Of a stretch of DNA of 64,000 bases, positions 36,217 to 44,614 are shown piece by piece; position 1 is the stretch's first letter; each line of letters opens with the position of its first letter. Source of the DNA: Methylocystis rosea (GTDB taxonomy: Bacteria; Pseudomonadota; Alphaproteobacteria; Rhizobiales; Beijerinckiaceae). A program made the translations under genes and the position numbers. The notes beneath the pieces are model-generated. The model did not search any database. It was not told the origin of the DNA and saw only the letters and a list, made by a program, of their open reading frames with translations. The DNA lies in contig NZ_CP034086.1 in NCBI RefSeq assembly GCF_003855495.1, positions 1,178,001 through 1,242,000 of the forward strand. The letters are read 5' to 3'.

Positions 36217-37437
36217 TTAGCCGTTCGGTTTGCGTTCCGCACGATGCGCGGAGCGCAGTTGCGCGACGCGGCGGGATTTGCCGATCGTCCCGCGCACATA
36301 TCGAATCGTCGTCGAGGCCTGCGAATGCGCCGCCTGCGCCCTGATGTCGTCGAGATCGGCGCCGGCCTCGTCGCCCTCGGAAATGCCGCCGGCGCGAGCG
36401 TCCATGTTCCAGACGGCGCGAGGCACGCCCGCCGCGTCGGCGATGACGCGCCACTCACGCGAATATGCATGCTCGGCATAGGGCCGGCCGGCCTCTTCGT
36501 CGATTATGAGCGGCCCGATGCGCTTATCTGCCGGGATCATTCCGATGACCTTCATGACGAGAGGGCAGAGCTTCAGGTCATGCGCCGCGATCGCGCCCGT
36601 CTTCGTCGTGACCTTGTAGATTTCGAAGTCTTTCGAAATATCCGACCACGTCAGGCCGTTCACCCAGCGCCGGCCGCGCAGCACAATACCCGAGGGTTCA
36701 TCGCCGTCTTTGAGCGGCTCCCATTCGCCGATCACGTCGCGCTGGCGCAGCGTCGTCTCGAATTGGAAAGCCGTGCCGAGCGCGAGCGACAGACGCCCGC
36801 GCTTGATCGCAACGGGAATGAATGCTTCCACGTGCTCCAGCATAAGCCGCACGCGGCGCTGCGCCGGCTGTTCGAACGAGGTCTCGCGAAGGATAGAGGC
36901 GAGCCGCGCACATTCCGGAAGTTCGGCAGCGACGCCGTAGGAGACGAGCCGGCGCAGCATCGAAATGACCCCGTGCGCCTTGCGGATGCGTTCTCTGCCG
37001 CCAGAGGTCTTGGGCTTGCGCGCCGCATCATACCATCTGCGGAAATCCTTCAAGCCGATGCAGGAAAGCGCGCGATCTCCGAACGCATTTTCGATTGTTT
37101 CGAGCACATGGTCGTAAGTGCGCTGTGTGTTCCACTTCAGCCGCCCATATGGGCTAGCTTCGTCGCGCTGATATTGGCGCGAGAGGCCCTTGACCGTGCC
37201 GTCAAATGGCGGTGCCGTATCCTTGCGTCCGGATGCCCATTCGAGCATCTCCGCTTGGAACTTCATGCACGCCGACGAGATCAGCTGATGCTGTTCGAGG
37301 TCCCGCCAGTCGTAGTGCAGGGGAACCGTTTTCGGCTTGTAGCCGGCCTTGGCCAGGTCAGCACGCGCAACCCAATAGAGCCGCGCGCGACCGTCTTTAT
37401 TCAGCCTTCGCTTGAGGCCAGGGAACTCATAGCGCAT
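36217..37437 (-). CDS. Tyrosine-type site-specific integrase
   Basis: A 406-residue tyrosine recombinase. An N-terminal arm-type binding region (MRYEFPGLKRRLNKDGRARLYWVAR) leads to the core-binding domain and the catalytic domain. The nucleophile and its partners are in AAHSQASTTIRYVRG, giving the final His and Tyr. The central box reads MDARAGG, where many integrases have HxxR, so the first His is replaced while Arg remains; phage integrases with RD-x-RAG boxes tolerate this. The upstream small gene overlaps its start by 11 bases. It should insert and remove the element at tRNA-Gly. Confidence 0.92.
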   Translation of the reverse strand: MRYEFPGLKRRLNKDGRARLYWVARADLAKAGYKPKTVPLHYDWRDLEQHQLISSACMKFQAEMLEWASGRKDTAPPFDGTVKGLSRQYQRDEASPYGRLKWNTQRTYDHVLETIENAFGDRALSCIGLKDFRRWYDAARKPKTSGGRERIRKAHGVISMLRRLVSYGVAAELPECARLASILRETSFEQPAQRRVRLMLEHVEAFIPVAIKRGRLSLALGTAFQFETTLRQRDVIGEWEPLKDGDEPSGIVLRGRRWVNGLTWSDISKDFEIYKVTTKTGAIAAHDLKLCPLVMKVIGMIPADKRIGPLIIDEEAGRPYAEHAYSREWRVIADAAGVPRAVWNMDARAGGISEGDEAGADLDDIRAQAAHSQASTTIRYVRGTIGKSRRVAQLRSAHRAERKPNG

Positions 37438-37717
37438 CGAGGTTTTCCTTCCCGTCTGGTTGAGACGGCTCGATGCTATGCAGGCCGTAGCGGCGACGCC
37501 AGTAGGCTTCGACGGCCGGCCAATACCGACCGCCCATGAGCGGATCGATGCGAGGAAGCCCGTCGCGCTCGAGGATCACGGCCTTTGCAGCCCATTCCAC
37601 GGCCGTCTGAGAAAGACGGCGCGCAATCTCACATTCGGAAGGGAAAAGCCCTTGCGTCCGCACGCGTGCGCGCCGCTCGCCGTCCCTTGCCGATCTGGAA
37701 CTTTCCGCAACCGTCAT
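37427..37717 (-). CDS. Small excisionase-like DNA-binding protein
   Basis: A 96-residue protein with SECEIARRLSQTAVEWAAKAVILERDGLPRIDPLMGGRYWPAVEAYWRRRYGL. The first half resembles a helix-turn-helix and the GLPRIDPLMGGRYWP stretch is a recurrent motif of small genes that precede integrases in Hyphomicrobiales elements. Its 3' end overlaps the integrase start by 11 bases, consistent with a recombination directionality factor. Direct family proof is lacking. Confidence 0.7.
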   Translation of the reverse strand: MTVAESSRSARDGERRARVRTQGLFPSECEIARRLSQTAVEWAAKAVILERDGLPRIDPLMGGRYWPAVEAYWRRRYGLHSIEPSQPDGKENLDAL

Positions 37718-37932
37718 CGCTCATGTCCGTTTAGAGTTTCCCGTGCGCCCCGCCGCTACATCCGCGGTCGAGGCGCACGGGGTTGCGGCCATAGGAGATT
37801 GACGGCTTTTCAACGCGACGCGCGCCGGGGAGTCCGATCTCCATTCCCGTTTTTGGACTGGCCGCTGAAGCCCTCATGAGACCTCCCCGATTGCGACGAC
37901 GCGGGTTTTTTCCCGCGCCTGCGATGAGTTAA

Positions 37933-38964
37933 TCAGGTGCGGCGCGCCTGGTGCAGCGCCTGCGGCATGGTGCAGACCGGCAACGGATAGGAATAGACCT
38001 CGACGTTGGCCCAAGCGCCGCGATCCTTGTCGACGACGATGCGCGAATAAAACTCTTTCCCGAGCTGCCCGAGATCTTCGAAGCTCTCGCCCGGGGACAT
38101 CGCCCAGCGGAAAATGCCGGCACCGACGGGGAAGAATTTACACTTATCGGTCCCGACCGACAGCGTCGTTCCATCGTCGGTGCCGCGATAGTTGATGAAA
38201 TCGACGTTCCCGTAATTAAAGGTCGAATAGACGCCGCCGAGACCGTTGCGCAGCCACGCGCCCGACTGGTCGGAGCGGTTCTGATAGGTGGCGATGATCT
38301 CCGGATGGCTCGTCAGATCGTCCCAGAACGCGTCACCACACAGGCCGACGATACGCTGCGGCTCGCCGACGCCCTTGAGGCCCTTGAGAATGGAGCGAGA
38401 GACCTCGTTGCATTTCTTGCGCACCGCGCCACTCGCAGGCGAGCCGTTGTCAAGATCAAAGTCCACCTCGGCCGGGATCGACTGGCCGAATTCCGTCGCC
38501 CAATCATAGATCGTCGAGCCGTCGGCGTCTTTCACATGGCCGAGCACCGCGCCCATGCGCAAATTCTCCAGTGTCAGACCCAAATTCCGTTTGAGCTTAA
38601 ACTGGCGACGCGCAACTTCGGTTGCGAGTTGTTTTACCTCAGTCTCTGACCCAAATTCGCGAACGGCAAAAAGCGCGGAAGCTTGGATCACCGAAACGTC
38701 GGCGAGTCGCACCGTCTTGAACGAACGCGCGGCGCGCTGGTCGCCGCTCGTATAATGCGGCACGCCGCCGCGCGGCGAGGTCTGCAAAACGACTGCGCCG
38801 GTCGCGCGCTCTTCGATCCAAATATCTTCGGTGCGAACCGGGTCCATCTCGAACAGTCCGGGGATCGAGCCCAGCAGGCGCGGCACATGGTCGAGCTTGT
38901 CGACTGCAGCAGTCAGCGAGGTCGCGGAAAAGGCGTCCTCGTTAAAAACGTCCATCGTGATCAT
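37933..38964 (-). CDS. Phage major capsid protein, lambda gpE type
   Basis: A 343-residue protein matching the family of lambda gpE capsid proteins: MDVFNEDAFSATSLTAAVDKLDHVPRLLG at the start, RTEDIWIEERATGAVVLQTSPRGG, FKTVRLADVSVIQA, and FFPVGAGIFRWAMSPGESFEDLGQLGKEFYS. This fold forms the icosahedral head. The start at 38964 has AAAGG upstream and matches the conserved N-terminus; an open frame runs further upstream. The gene follows the capsid protease by 46 bases, as in lambda-like head modules. A small hairpin at 37900-37917 lies just beyond its end. Confidence 0.9.
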   Translation of the reverse strand: MITMDVFNEDAFSATSLTAAVDKLDHVPRLLGSIPGLFEMDPVRTEDIWIEERATGAVVLQTSPRGGVPHYTSGDQRAARSFKTVRLADVSVIQASALFAVREFGSETEVKQLATEVARRQFKLKRNLGLTLENLRMGAVLGHVKDADGSTIYDWATEFGQSIPAEVDFDLDNGSPASGAVRKKCNEVSRSILKGLKGVGEPQRIVGLCGDAFWDDLTSHPEIIATYQNRSDQSGAWLRNGLGGVYSTFNYGNVDFINYRGTDDGTTLSVGTDKCKFFPVGAGIFRWAMSPGESFEDLGQLGKEFYSRIVVDKDRGAWANVEVYSYPLPVCTMPQALHQARRT

Positions 38965-39010
38965 AGGAGAACCTTTCCTGCGATAGTCTGTTAGCGAATG
39001 ACGCCGCGCT

Positions 39011-40327
39011 CTAGGCGCGGCCGAATTCTCGATTGACGGTGGCGATGGCGTGCGCCCAGAGGTCATCCTTGGCCGCCGCTTGATGCGGAGCCGGACCGCC
39101 ACCTGGGCCGAGATCGGCGCGGCGCTGTTGCGCCATCGCCATTTGAAGCGGCGACATCTTTGTCGACTGACCGTCGTCGATCATTTTGGCGAGATCGGCC
39201 GCCAGCGCGATCGATGCGCCCTTGCTGAGCGCTTCGCCGAACGCCTGCGCCCGCTTGCTGTCGGGGAAGAGCGCGAGGACCGCCCCAGAAAGTTCTTGCG
39301 GCGTCGTTTCAAGGCGCGGCTCCCCGCCGCTGGCGACGCTCGGCGAACGCTTGAGATCAGCTTGCGACATAGTCGCTCCTTTCATAAATTTGCGGCCCAT
39401 GCCGCTGCTTTGAAGTTCTTCGGCAATGTCGACAAACGTCCCAACGTCGTCGGCAAGTCCGATCTCTACGGCTTCAGCGCCGAGACAGGTCCGCGCTTCC
39501 GTGGCGCGGATCGCATCTTCGGTGAGGTTGCTGCGGCCGCGCGCCACCGTCGCGACGAACATCGCGTAGAGCTGATCGACTTCAGCCTGGAGATCAGCGC
39601 GCGTGTCTTCCGGCAATGGCTCGAAAGGATTGCCGTCGACTTTGTGGCCGCCCGCATAAATGAGCGTCGGCACGACGCCCATCTTTTCTAGCCGTTTCGA
39701 CTGATCGAGATGGAGAACGACGACGCCGATCGAGCCGGAGACGCCGGAAGGCGTGGTGATGATGCGCGATGCGCCGGACGCCATCGCATAGGCCGCTGAC
39801 GCCGCAAGCGCGTTCACGATGGCGACGACAGGCTTTTCCTGCGCGACCGCATGAACGAAATCTGCGAGCTCGAATGCGCCGCCCGCTTCGCCGCCGGGGC
39901 TATCGAGATCGAGCATGATCGTTTTGACATCCGGGTCGGCGGCGGCGGCAGCAAATTGCGCCGTCACGCCTTCGTAGGAAGTCAGCCCCGACGCCGCGCC
40001 GATATAGGCGCCGCGATTGACGAGCGAGCCCTCGACGGTGATCAGCGCCACGCCTTTGCGAAAGCGATAGCGCGTTTGAATATAGCTGTCGCCGTAAGCG
40101 TTCTTGACGCGAGGTCCGCGCGGCTCGCCGTCGAAGCGATCGAGCATCTGCGAATGCGTCTCACGCTCGAACTGGGCTTCTGCTCTCGCGTTTTCCACGT
40201 CGACGAGCGGCGCGACGCCCGTCATGTGCTCGGAAATCACCGAGCTAATGACCATCGCTTTGCGCGGATGCATCAACAGCGGCTCATTAAAAGCCTGGAG
40301 CGCGATACGGGCGAGGTTGTGCTTCAT
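39011..40327 (-). CDS. S49-family capsid maturation protease with scaffold tail
   Basis: A 438-residue protein of the lambda gpC/SppA type. Residues 90-290 are the serine protease domain: GVALITVEGSLVNRG, LDLDSPGGEAGG (140-150), nucleophile Ser177 in NALAASAAYAMASGA, and GHKVDGNPFEPL with a candidate partner Lys229. The C-terminal 130 residues, rich in Ala, Gln and charged residues, resemble the scaffold part that is cleaved off in gpC homologues. It starts inside the preceding gene's stop (ATGA). It should process the portal or capsid during head assembly; no portal gene is recognisable next to it. Confidence 0.92.
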   Translation of the reverse strand: MKHNLARIALQAFNEPLLMHPRKAMVISSVISEHMTGVAPLVDVENARAEAQFERETHSQMLDRFDGEPRGPRVKNAYGDSYIQTRYRFRKGVALITVEGSLVNRGAYIGAASGLTSYEGVTAQFAAAAADPDVKTIMLDLDSPGGEAGGAFELADFVHAVAQEKPVVAIVNALAASAAYAMASGASRIITTPSGVSGSIGVVVLHLDQSKRLEKMGVVPTLIYAGGHKVDGNPFEPLPEDTRADLQAEVDQLYAMFVATVARGRSNLTEDAIRATEARTCLGAEAVEIGLADDVGTFVDIAEELQSSGMGRKFMKGATMSQADLKRSPSVASGGEPRLETTPQELSGAVLALFPDSKRAQAFGEALSKGASIALAADLAKMIDDGQSTKMSPLQMAMAQQRRADLGPGGGPAPHQAAAKDDLWAHAIATVNREFGRA

Positions 40328-41289
40328 GGCCGCGCAGCCGCCAATCCGAGAACCGCGCGCACGTCGCCATCGGCGCGACGATCGAAGGTCCGTCCGACCG
40401 CCTCTGCGGCTGAGATGATCGCTTCCTCCCGAGACTCGGCGGCGAAGAGTTCCGCAGCGAGATCCGTGCGCATCCTCTTTCGCGTGGTAGCGTCGAGCGC
40501 TCTGGAGTCGTCGGCGACTTCGTCGATCTCACGCTCGACGGCGGCGATGAGCCGATCCTTAAGCAACCAGCACAGCAAACCTCCGACGTCGATCGCCGCG
40601 CCAGTCTTTTCGACGATGGTGGGGAAACGAAAGTCTTCTCCATGTTCGACGGCGACGCGGACATTGGGGTGCGCCGCGAGCGCTTCGATCTTCGCACGGG
40701 CGCGCGCCTTCACGACGCCGGACGGATGAGGCGCGCGTTCGACTTGCGCGATGCGCTCGAGGAGATCGCGTATCTGAGCGCGCGTCTTCGCGAGTTCCGT
40801 ATCGAACTTATCGGCCGAAAGTTTTAGGTCGAGTGGCGCGGCCGCGGCAGGCGCAGCCGAGAGGCTCGCGAGAAATTCCGTCAATCGGCGATCGAGAGCG
40901 GCCAACACGTTGCGGCGCTCGGCGTGCGCGACGGTGCGCTCCTCCAGCCTGTTGCGCGCTTCGACAAGCTCTCGTATCTCCGCTTCGAGCTCAACGGCGT
41001 AAGGCTCCCTTTCGCTGTGCGACAGACCGTCATGCGCGCCGTTCAGGAAGTTGTTTCGAAGAGCGGTTTTGCTTTGGATTTTTTCTCGCAGGTCATTCGC
41101 CCGCGCGGCCAAATCGCGCGCGATTGCGTTGGCCTCTGCGCACTGAGTTTTGATCGCGAAATACTTGCAGCGAGAGCGCTCGGGCAGCAAACGGGAACGA
41201 TCGCCTCGCGGAAGCGGGCCGGGGGTTTCCGGTTCGCGAGATGCGTCGTCTTGTCGATGATCCGCGTTGCCGGCGGCAACCTGGCTCAT
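40324..41289 (-). CDS. Coiled-coil protein of the head module, unknown function
   Basis: A 321-residue protein. Residues 45-130 and 160-190 are strongly helical with heptad-like spacing (AVELEAEIRELVEARNRLEERTVAHAERRNVLAALDRRL; ELAKTRAQIRDLLERIAQVE), predicting coiled coils. The later part holds AKIEALAAHPNVRVAVEHGEDFRFP and GGLLCWLLKDRLIAAVEREIDEVADD. It occupies the place of a portal gene upstream of the protease but has no portal features. AGGAGC lies 8 bases before ATG 41289. It might be scaffold-like or a capsid-size factor; I do not recognise it. Confidence 0.6.
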   Translation of the reverse strand: MSQVAAGNADHRQDDASREPETPGPLPRGDRSRLLPERSRCKYFAIKTQCAEANAIARDLAARANDLREKIQSKTALRNNFLNGAHDGLSHSEREPYAVELEAEIRELVEARNRLEERTVAHAERRNVLAALDRRLTEFLASLSAAPAAAAPLDLKLSADKFDTELAKTRAQIRDLLERIAQVERAPHPSGVVKARARAKIEALAAHPNVRVAVEHGEDFRFPTIVEKTGAAIDVGGLLCWLLKDRLIAAVEREIDEVADDSRALDATTRKRMRTDLAAELFAAESREEAIISAAEAVGRTFDRRADGDVRAVLGLAAARP

Positions 41290-41335
41290 TTCAGCGCTCC
41301 TGAAGAAAGGTTGGAGGGGGATATTGCCTGCAAAT

Positions 41336-41932
41336 TTACTCATTGCATGAGACCCCGATCAGACGTCGATCCACGTCTCGCAATGTGGCGGTCATGTTGA
41401 TGTAAACACCGCCTGCATCGGTTGAATCCAGAACACCAATTGCGCCTTTTTGGCCACATTCGATAATTGTGCGGCCACGCGCTAAATCCCTCTCCTGCGC
41501 AAAAATGAAATACGGCTGAAGAGTATCTCGATGGTGGTATGGTAGGGGAGCAGCGTAAATGGACGTGGCAACTTCGGCGAGCCTGTCAGAGTGGACATCC
41601 TGAATCGAACGCTGATCTTTTCGAGGGCGTCCATCTAAGAAGTCTGGCCCGAGCCATTGAATCTCGGCATCAACAAGAATTGCGTAGTTGAGGGCACCTG
41701 CGCTCCATGCCAGTTTTCCGGTCAACTTCGATAGTCGCGCCAGTAAGGCGATTTGATAAACATCGATGAGAGGGAAAGCGCGCGCTTTCCCCCGTCCCGC
41801 TGACTTCGACGCGAAAAGGAGATCGCTTCGCATGTAGTTTGTGAAGGCGTCGTAAGTGATGTCGGCGCCGGCCACGAGTTGCGCGGTCGTCCAACTCGCC
41901 TTGTCCAAACGTGAGAGGTAGTCGTCGTCCAC
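41336..41932 (-). CDS. Putative DNA-binding regulator with N-terminal HTH
   Basis: A 198-residue protein. Residues 13-40 (SWTTAQLVAGADITYDAFTNYMRSD) look like a helix-turn-helix of the MerR-like initial type that opens many phage regulators. The rest (ALLARLSKLTGKLAWSAGALNYAILVDAEIQW...) is unassigned. A perfect palindrome with a TTGACA inside lies 45 bases upstream of its start, so it may control its own promoter. Codon use here is less GC-biased than in the head genes. Confidence 0.5.
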   Translation of the reverse strand: MDDDYLSRLDKASWTTAQLVAGADITYDAFTNYMRSDLLFASKSAGRGKARAFPLIDVYQIALLARLSKLTGKLAWSAGALNYAILVDAEIQWLGPDFLDGRPRKDQRSIQDVHSDRLAEVATSIYAAPLPYHHRDTLQPYFIFAQERDLARGRTIIECGQKGAIGVLDSTDAGGVYINMTATLRDVDRRLIGVSCNE

Positions 41933-41976
41933 CGAGATTCCATCCCCTGTGACGCAACAGAGGTTATGATAAGTTC

Positions 41977-41998
41977 ACGTCTGTGTCAACACAGACGT
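41977..41998. promoter_or_regulatory. Perfect palindrome upstream of the HTH gene, probable operator
   Basis: Two 10-bp arms (ACGTCTGTGT and ACACAGACGT) are separated by CA. The minus-strand TTGACA (41984-41989) falls in its centre, with an ATAAC-type -10 about 16 bases downstream, so a protein bound here would block the promoter. Confidence 0.6.
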
Positions 41999-42187
41999 TG
42001 CGGCATATCCTTCGCCCAGCGCCCGAGCCGCCGAAACGCAAAACCTAGAGCCTTCGTCGTAAATCCTCGGGAAGCAGCCGTTCGGCAAGCGTGTCGAGAG
42101 CATGCGCGACGCGCATAACCCACAGCGCCAAGCCAACGCGCACGATACGAACCCAAAGGCGACGAGTCGCGGTATGATCGGGCGCGG

Positions 42188-42760
42188 TCATTCCGCGAAC
42201 TGCACGCCGAAACCGTGCTGCTCCATGACGCCGTCCATGTCGCCGCAGCCCGATCTCTCCGCGTCGTCGTGTTCGCGATCGTCGGCGCCGATATTTTGCT
42301 CGCGCTCATCGTCATAGCCGCGCAGCGCCATTTCAGGATGGCCGCGCCCGTGACCTGTCCAGCCGAGTGAAGGCTCGTCTTCGACGATCGCATCGGTCAC
42401 GCGAGGCGCAGCCCAGGCGTGTTGCTGATTGACGGCCGTCGTCGCGCCGAGCGCCGATTCGCCGGAGCCGTCATCTTCGAGCAGATCGCTATCGTCCTCC
42501 CGATCGTCGCCAGCGCCTTGCGCCCAGTGCGCCTGGTCCGGAAAGTAGAAGGTGCCAGGCGCGCCGAGGCTCGGCTCGTTGTCGCCCACGTCCTCTGCCG
42601 GCGCGTCGTCTTCGGGCGGGTCGGCATCTTCGAAATCTCCGTCCCCATCGATTTGATCGAGCAGCGCGACCAGCGCGTCGACAGCGGCGGCAATGCGCCG
42701 GCGCATGTCAGGGCGATATTCAACGAAGAGAGGGGCGGCGTCGGCGATCTCAAAGGGCAT
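42188..42760 (-). CDS. Acidic protein of Hyphomicrobiales elements, unknown function
   Basis: A 190-residue, highly acidic protein rich in Asp, Glu and Gly. It opens MPFEIADAAPLFVEYRPDMRRRIAAAVDALVALLDQIDGD, then LGATTAVNQQHAW and DEPSLGWTGHGRGHPEM. The DEPSLGW motif recurs in small acidic proteins of mobile elements in this order of bacteria, without known function. Acidic composition may suggest DNA mimicry, but no direct evidence supports this. It is divergent from the XRE regulator gene. Confidence 0.6.
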   Translation of the reverse strand: MPFEIADAAPLFVEYRPDMRRRIAAAVDALVALLDQIDGDGDFEDADPPEDDAPAEDVGDNEPSLGAPGTFYFPDQAHWAQGAGDDREDDSDLLEDDGSGESALGATTAVNQQHAWAAPRVTDAIVEDEPSLGWTGHGRGHPEMALRGYDDEREQNIGADDREHDDAERSGCGDMDGVMEQHGFGVQFAE

Positions 42761-42903
42761 AGGCTTTCTCCAGGCAAGACGGGAGCATTCGCCGAGATAG
42801 GGTCTCGGCGTTGCGGTGCTTGAGGGCGCTTGCTATAGTGCGCATAGAAAGTGCGATATGGCACAAACTATGTCAACATTAAAAGTGCAACAGGGATCTT
42901 TTT

Positions 42904-43188
42904 ATGCTAACTCAGGCGCAATGCCGAGCTGCTCGAGCTCTAATCGACTGGTCCCGGGAGCAGCTGGCTGATGCCTCCAAGGTCGGACTGCGAACGATCG
43001 TCGACTTCGAGCGAAGCGCACGCGATCCGCGTGAAGTGACCAAGGACGCGCTTCGCCGCGCGCTCGAGGCGGCCGGCGTGGAATTCATCGAGCGAAATGG
43101 CGGCGGTCCCGGCGTTCGCCTTCGTGAGACGGAGCAATCCGCGCCGACCATCCCCATCGAGGATCTGAGCGCCGAAAACGATGAATAG
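42904..43188 (+). CDS. XRE-family transcriptional regulator
   Basis: A 94-residue Cro/C1-type regulator. The helix-turn-helix lies at residues 1-60 (MLTQAQCRAARALIDWSREQLADASKVGLRTIVDFERSARDPREVTKDALRRALEAAGVEFIERNGGGPGVRL). This short form is frequent in elements of Hyphomicrobiales. It is divergent from the acidic gene; the region between contains a GTGC-GCAC dyad (42852-42867) that may be its operator. A decayed second copy of its C-terminus follows the stop. Confidence 0.85.
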   Translation: MLTQAQCRAARALIDWSREQLADASKVGLRTIVDFERSARDPREVTKDALRRALEAAGVEFIERNGGGPGVRLRETEQSAPTIPIEDLSAENDE

Positions 43189-43194
43189 ACCTGA

Positions 43195-43242
43195 GGCGAG
43201 TTCACCGAAGAGAACGGCGGCGGTCCCGCGTGCGGCAGATAA
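43195..43242 (+). pseudogene. Decayed 3' end of a second XRE gene
   Basis: Sixteen codons reading GEFTEENGGGPACGR and a stop match the EFIERNGGGPGVR end of the neighbouring XRE gene, at about three-quarters base identity. No start or upstream body remains. It marks one edge of the AT-rich cargo. Confidence 0.45.
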
Positions 43243-43260
43243 GGGATAGAAGGTATTTGA

Positions 43261-44505
43261 GTGGTGACCGGGAAAGTAGAAAACACCGCATCCGATCGCG
43301 ATCGACTTATTGCCGGGCTTGAGGCAAGTCTGATAATCTGGAACGAATGGAGAAGCTCGAGGACTCTACTGACCGAATCTCCTCCCGACGCCAGCGTCTT
43401 AGCTCCGGTCGTCGCTGCTATTAATGACTGCGAATCATTTAAACGCGTTGAGGGTACGTCGCTATTCAGCCGAAACTCTGGAATAGGCCTCTACGCTGAA
43501 CCTCTTTCTCTGCGAATTTTCCTCCGCGCCGTTCGAACTTCCAATTTTGAGGCAGCAGACTGGCTCACTCGCCTCTTGGAGACTCGTTCTGCCAATTTCC
43601 GTTTCGTGGCCGCGATCTGGGGCCTTTCTATCGAAGAGGAGGTAGAGATCGCACCGGGATTGATGCTTCTACCCTTTGATCATTTGCCCGATAGCGAAGT
43701 GAAACGGTGGCTTGTCGGTAGAGCAATCCCTTGGCCTCTTCATGCTTGGTACTCTACAGGCTTCTTCGGCCGGCCGGGCGCGGCGCTAGTGAGGACAGTG
43801 ACTAATTTTCCGTATGTCGGTAATCTAGAAGAGGCAATGCGGTGTATAGAAAAACTTGAAGAGGACTTAAGAGCTCCACTTTATTTTCTGCAAGCCGCCG
43901 TAGCTGGTCAACCGTTGGCCGTAGGGGCGTGGTTCGAATACGAAGATCCGGATCTTGAACTGGGCGAACGCGTTGGGTCTTTCTCATGGTTCCTCCCGGA
44001 AGTCGTGCCGAGTATCACGCAGCTTGTCACTGTCGATACGGTTTCATTGAAGAGAGAAGCCGATTTGTTGCGGGATCTTGTGCCCGACGTGCGCAGCAAG
44101 CTTTTGCGCTCAATGGAAAGATTTGTCTTGAGCCAATGCCGACGCAATGCTGGAGATCGCGCCCTGGATCTTGTTCTCGCTTTTGAAACTGCTGTAAGCG
44201 GCGGGAAAGGCGACAATTCGCCTGTGAACTGGAGGATCGCTGTAAGAACCGCTCAAATGTTAGGGGGAACGTTAGAGCAACGCAAGGAGACGCGGCGCGT
44301 AGTTTCCCAGCTCGGGGGCTTTCGCAACGGCATCGTGCATGGAGGCGCCCTTAAAGCCCATGAGCAAAAAGAACTCGAAGAGAATCTGCTTCGAAGCTCG
44401 CTTATCTATCGTCAGTTGCTCAGAAGTTTTTTGTCGCTTGGCACTGCACCCGATTGGTCGGCATTAGAGCTACAGCCAACTAGCGATAAAGACTTATCCT
44501 TATAG
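43261..44505 (+). CDS. Large HEPN-motif protein, candidate RNase effector
   Basis: A 414-residue protein with no recognised full-length family. Near the C-terminus FRNGIVHGGALKAHEQKELEE contains R355-x4-H360, the HEPN RNase signature in the Apea-like form with a following helical region. The long N-terminal part is mixed alpha/beta (FRFVAAIWGLSIEEEVEIAPGLMLLPFDHLPDSEV...). HEPN proteins with long sensor-like regions are frequent anti-phage toxins. GTG 43261 follows AGAAGG. GC content is lower than in the neighbours and codon choice is mixed, pointing to recent transfer. A membrane-protein gene follows by 109 bases on the same strand. Confidence 0.65.
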   Translation: MVTGKVENTASDRDRLIAGLEASLIIWNEWRSSRTLLTESPPDASVLAPVVAAINDCESFKRVEGTSLFSRNSGIGLYAEPLSLRIFLRAVRTSNFEAADWLTRLLETRSANFRFVAAIWGLSIEEEVEIAPGLMLLPFDHLPDSEVKRWLVGRAIPWPLHAWYSTGFFGRPGAALVRTVTNFPYVGNLEEAMRCIEKLEEDLRAPLYFLQAAVAGQPLAVGAWFEYEDPDLELGERVGSFSWFLPEVVPSITQLVTVDTVSLKREADLLRDLVPDVRSKLLRSMERFVLSQCRRNAGDRALDLVLAFETAVSGGKGDNSPVNWRIAVRTAQMLGGTLEQRKETRRVVSQLGGFRNGIVHGGALKAHEQKELEENLLRSSLIYRQLLRSFLSLGTAPDWSALELQPTSDKDLSL

Positions 44506-44614
44506 AGCGGCTCAGCGTTGAACTTCATTGAACGGCGACGGTCTGGCGTGGGGCTCAAGAAAAGGAACGACTTGCTTTAAGGCTGGTCGGAATTACCAAT
44601 GCAAGAAGGGCTTC

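Noticed and set aside
37900..37917. Terminator after the capsid gene
   Set aside because: The CGCGGG/CCCGCG stem has its T-run in the loop, and no T-tract follows the stem on the minus strand; it is at most a weak structure.
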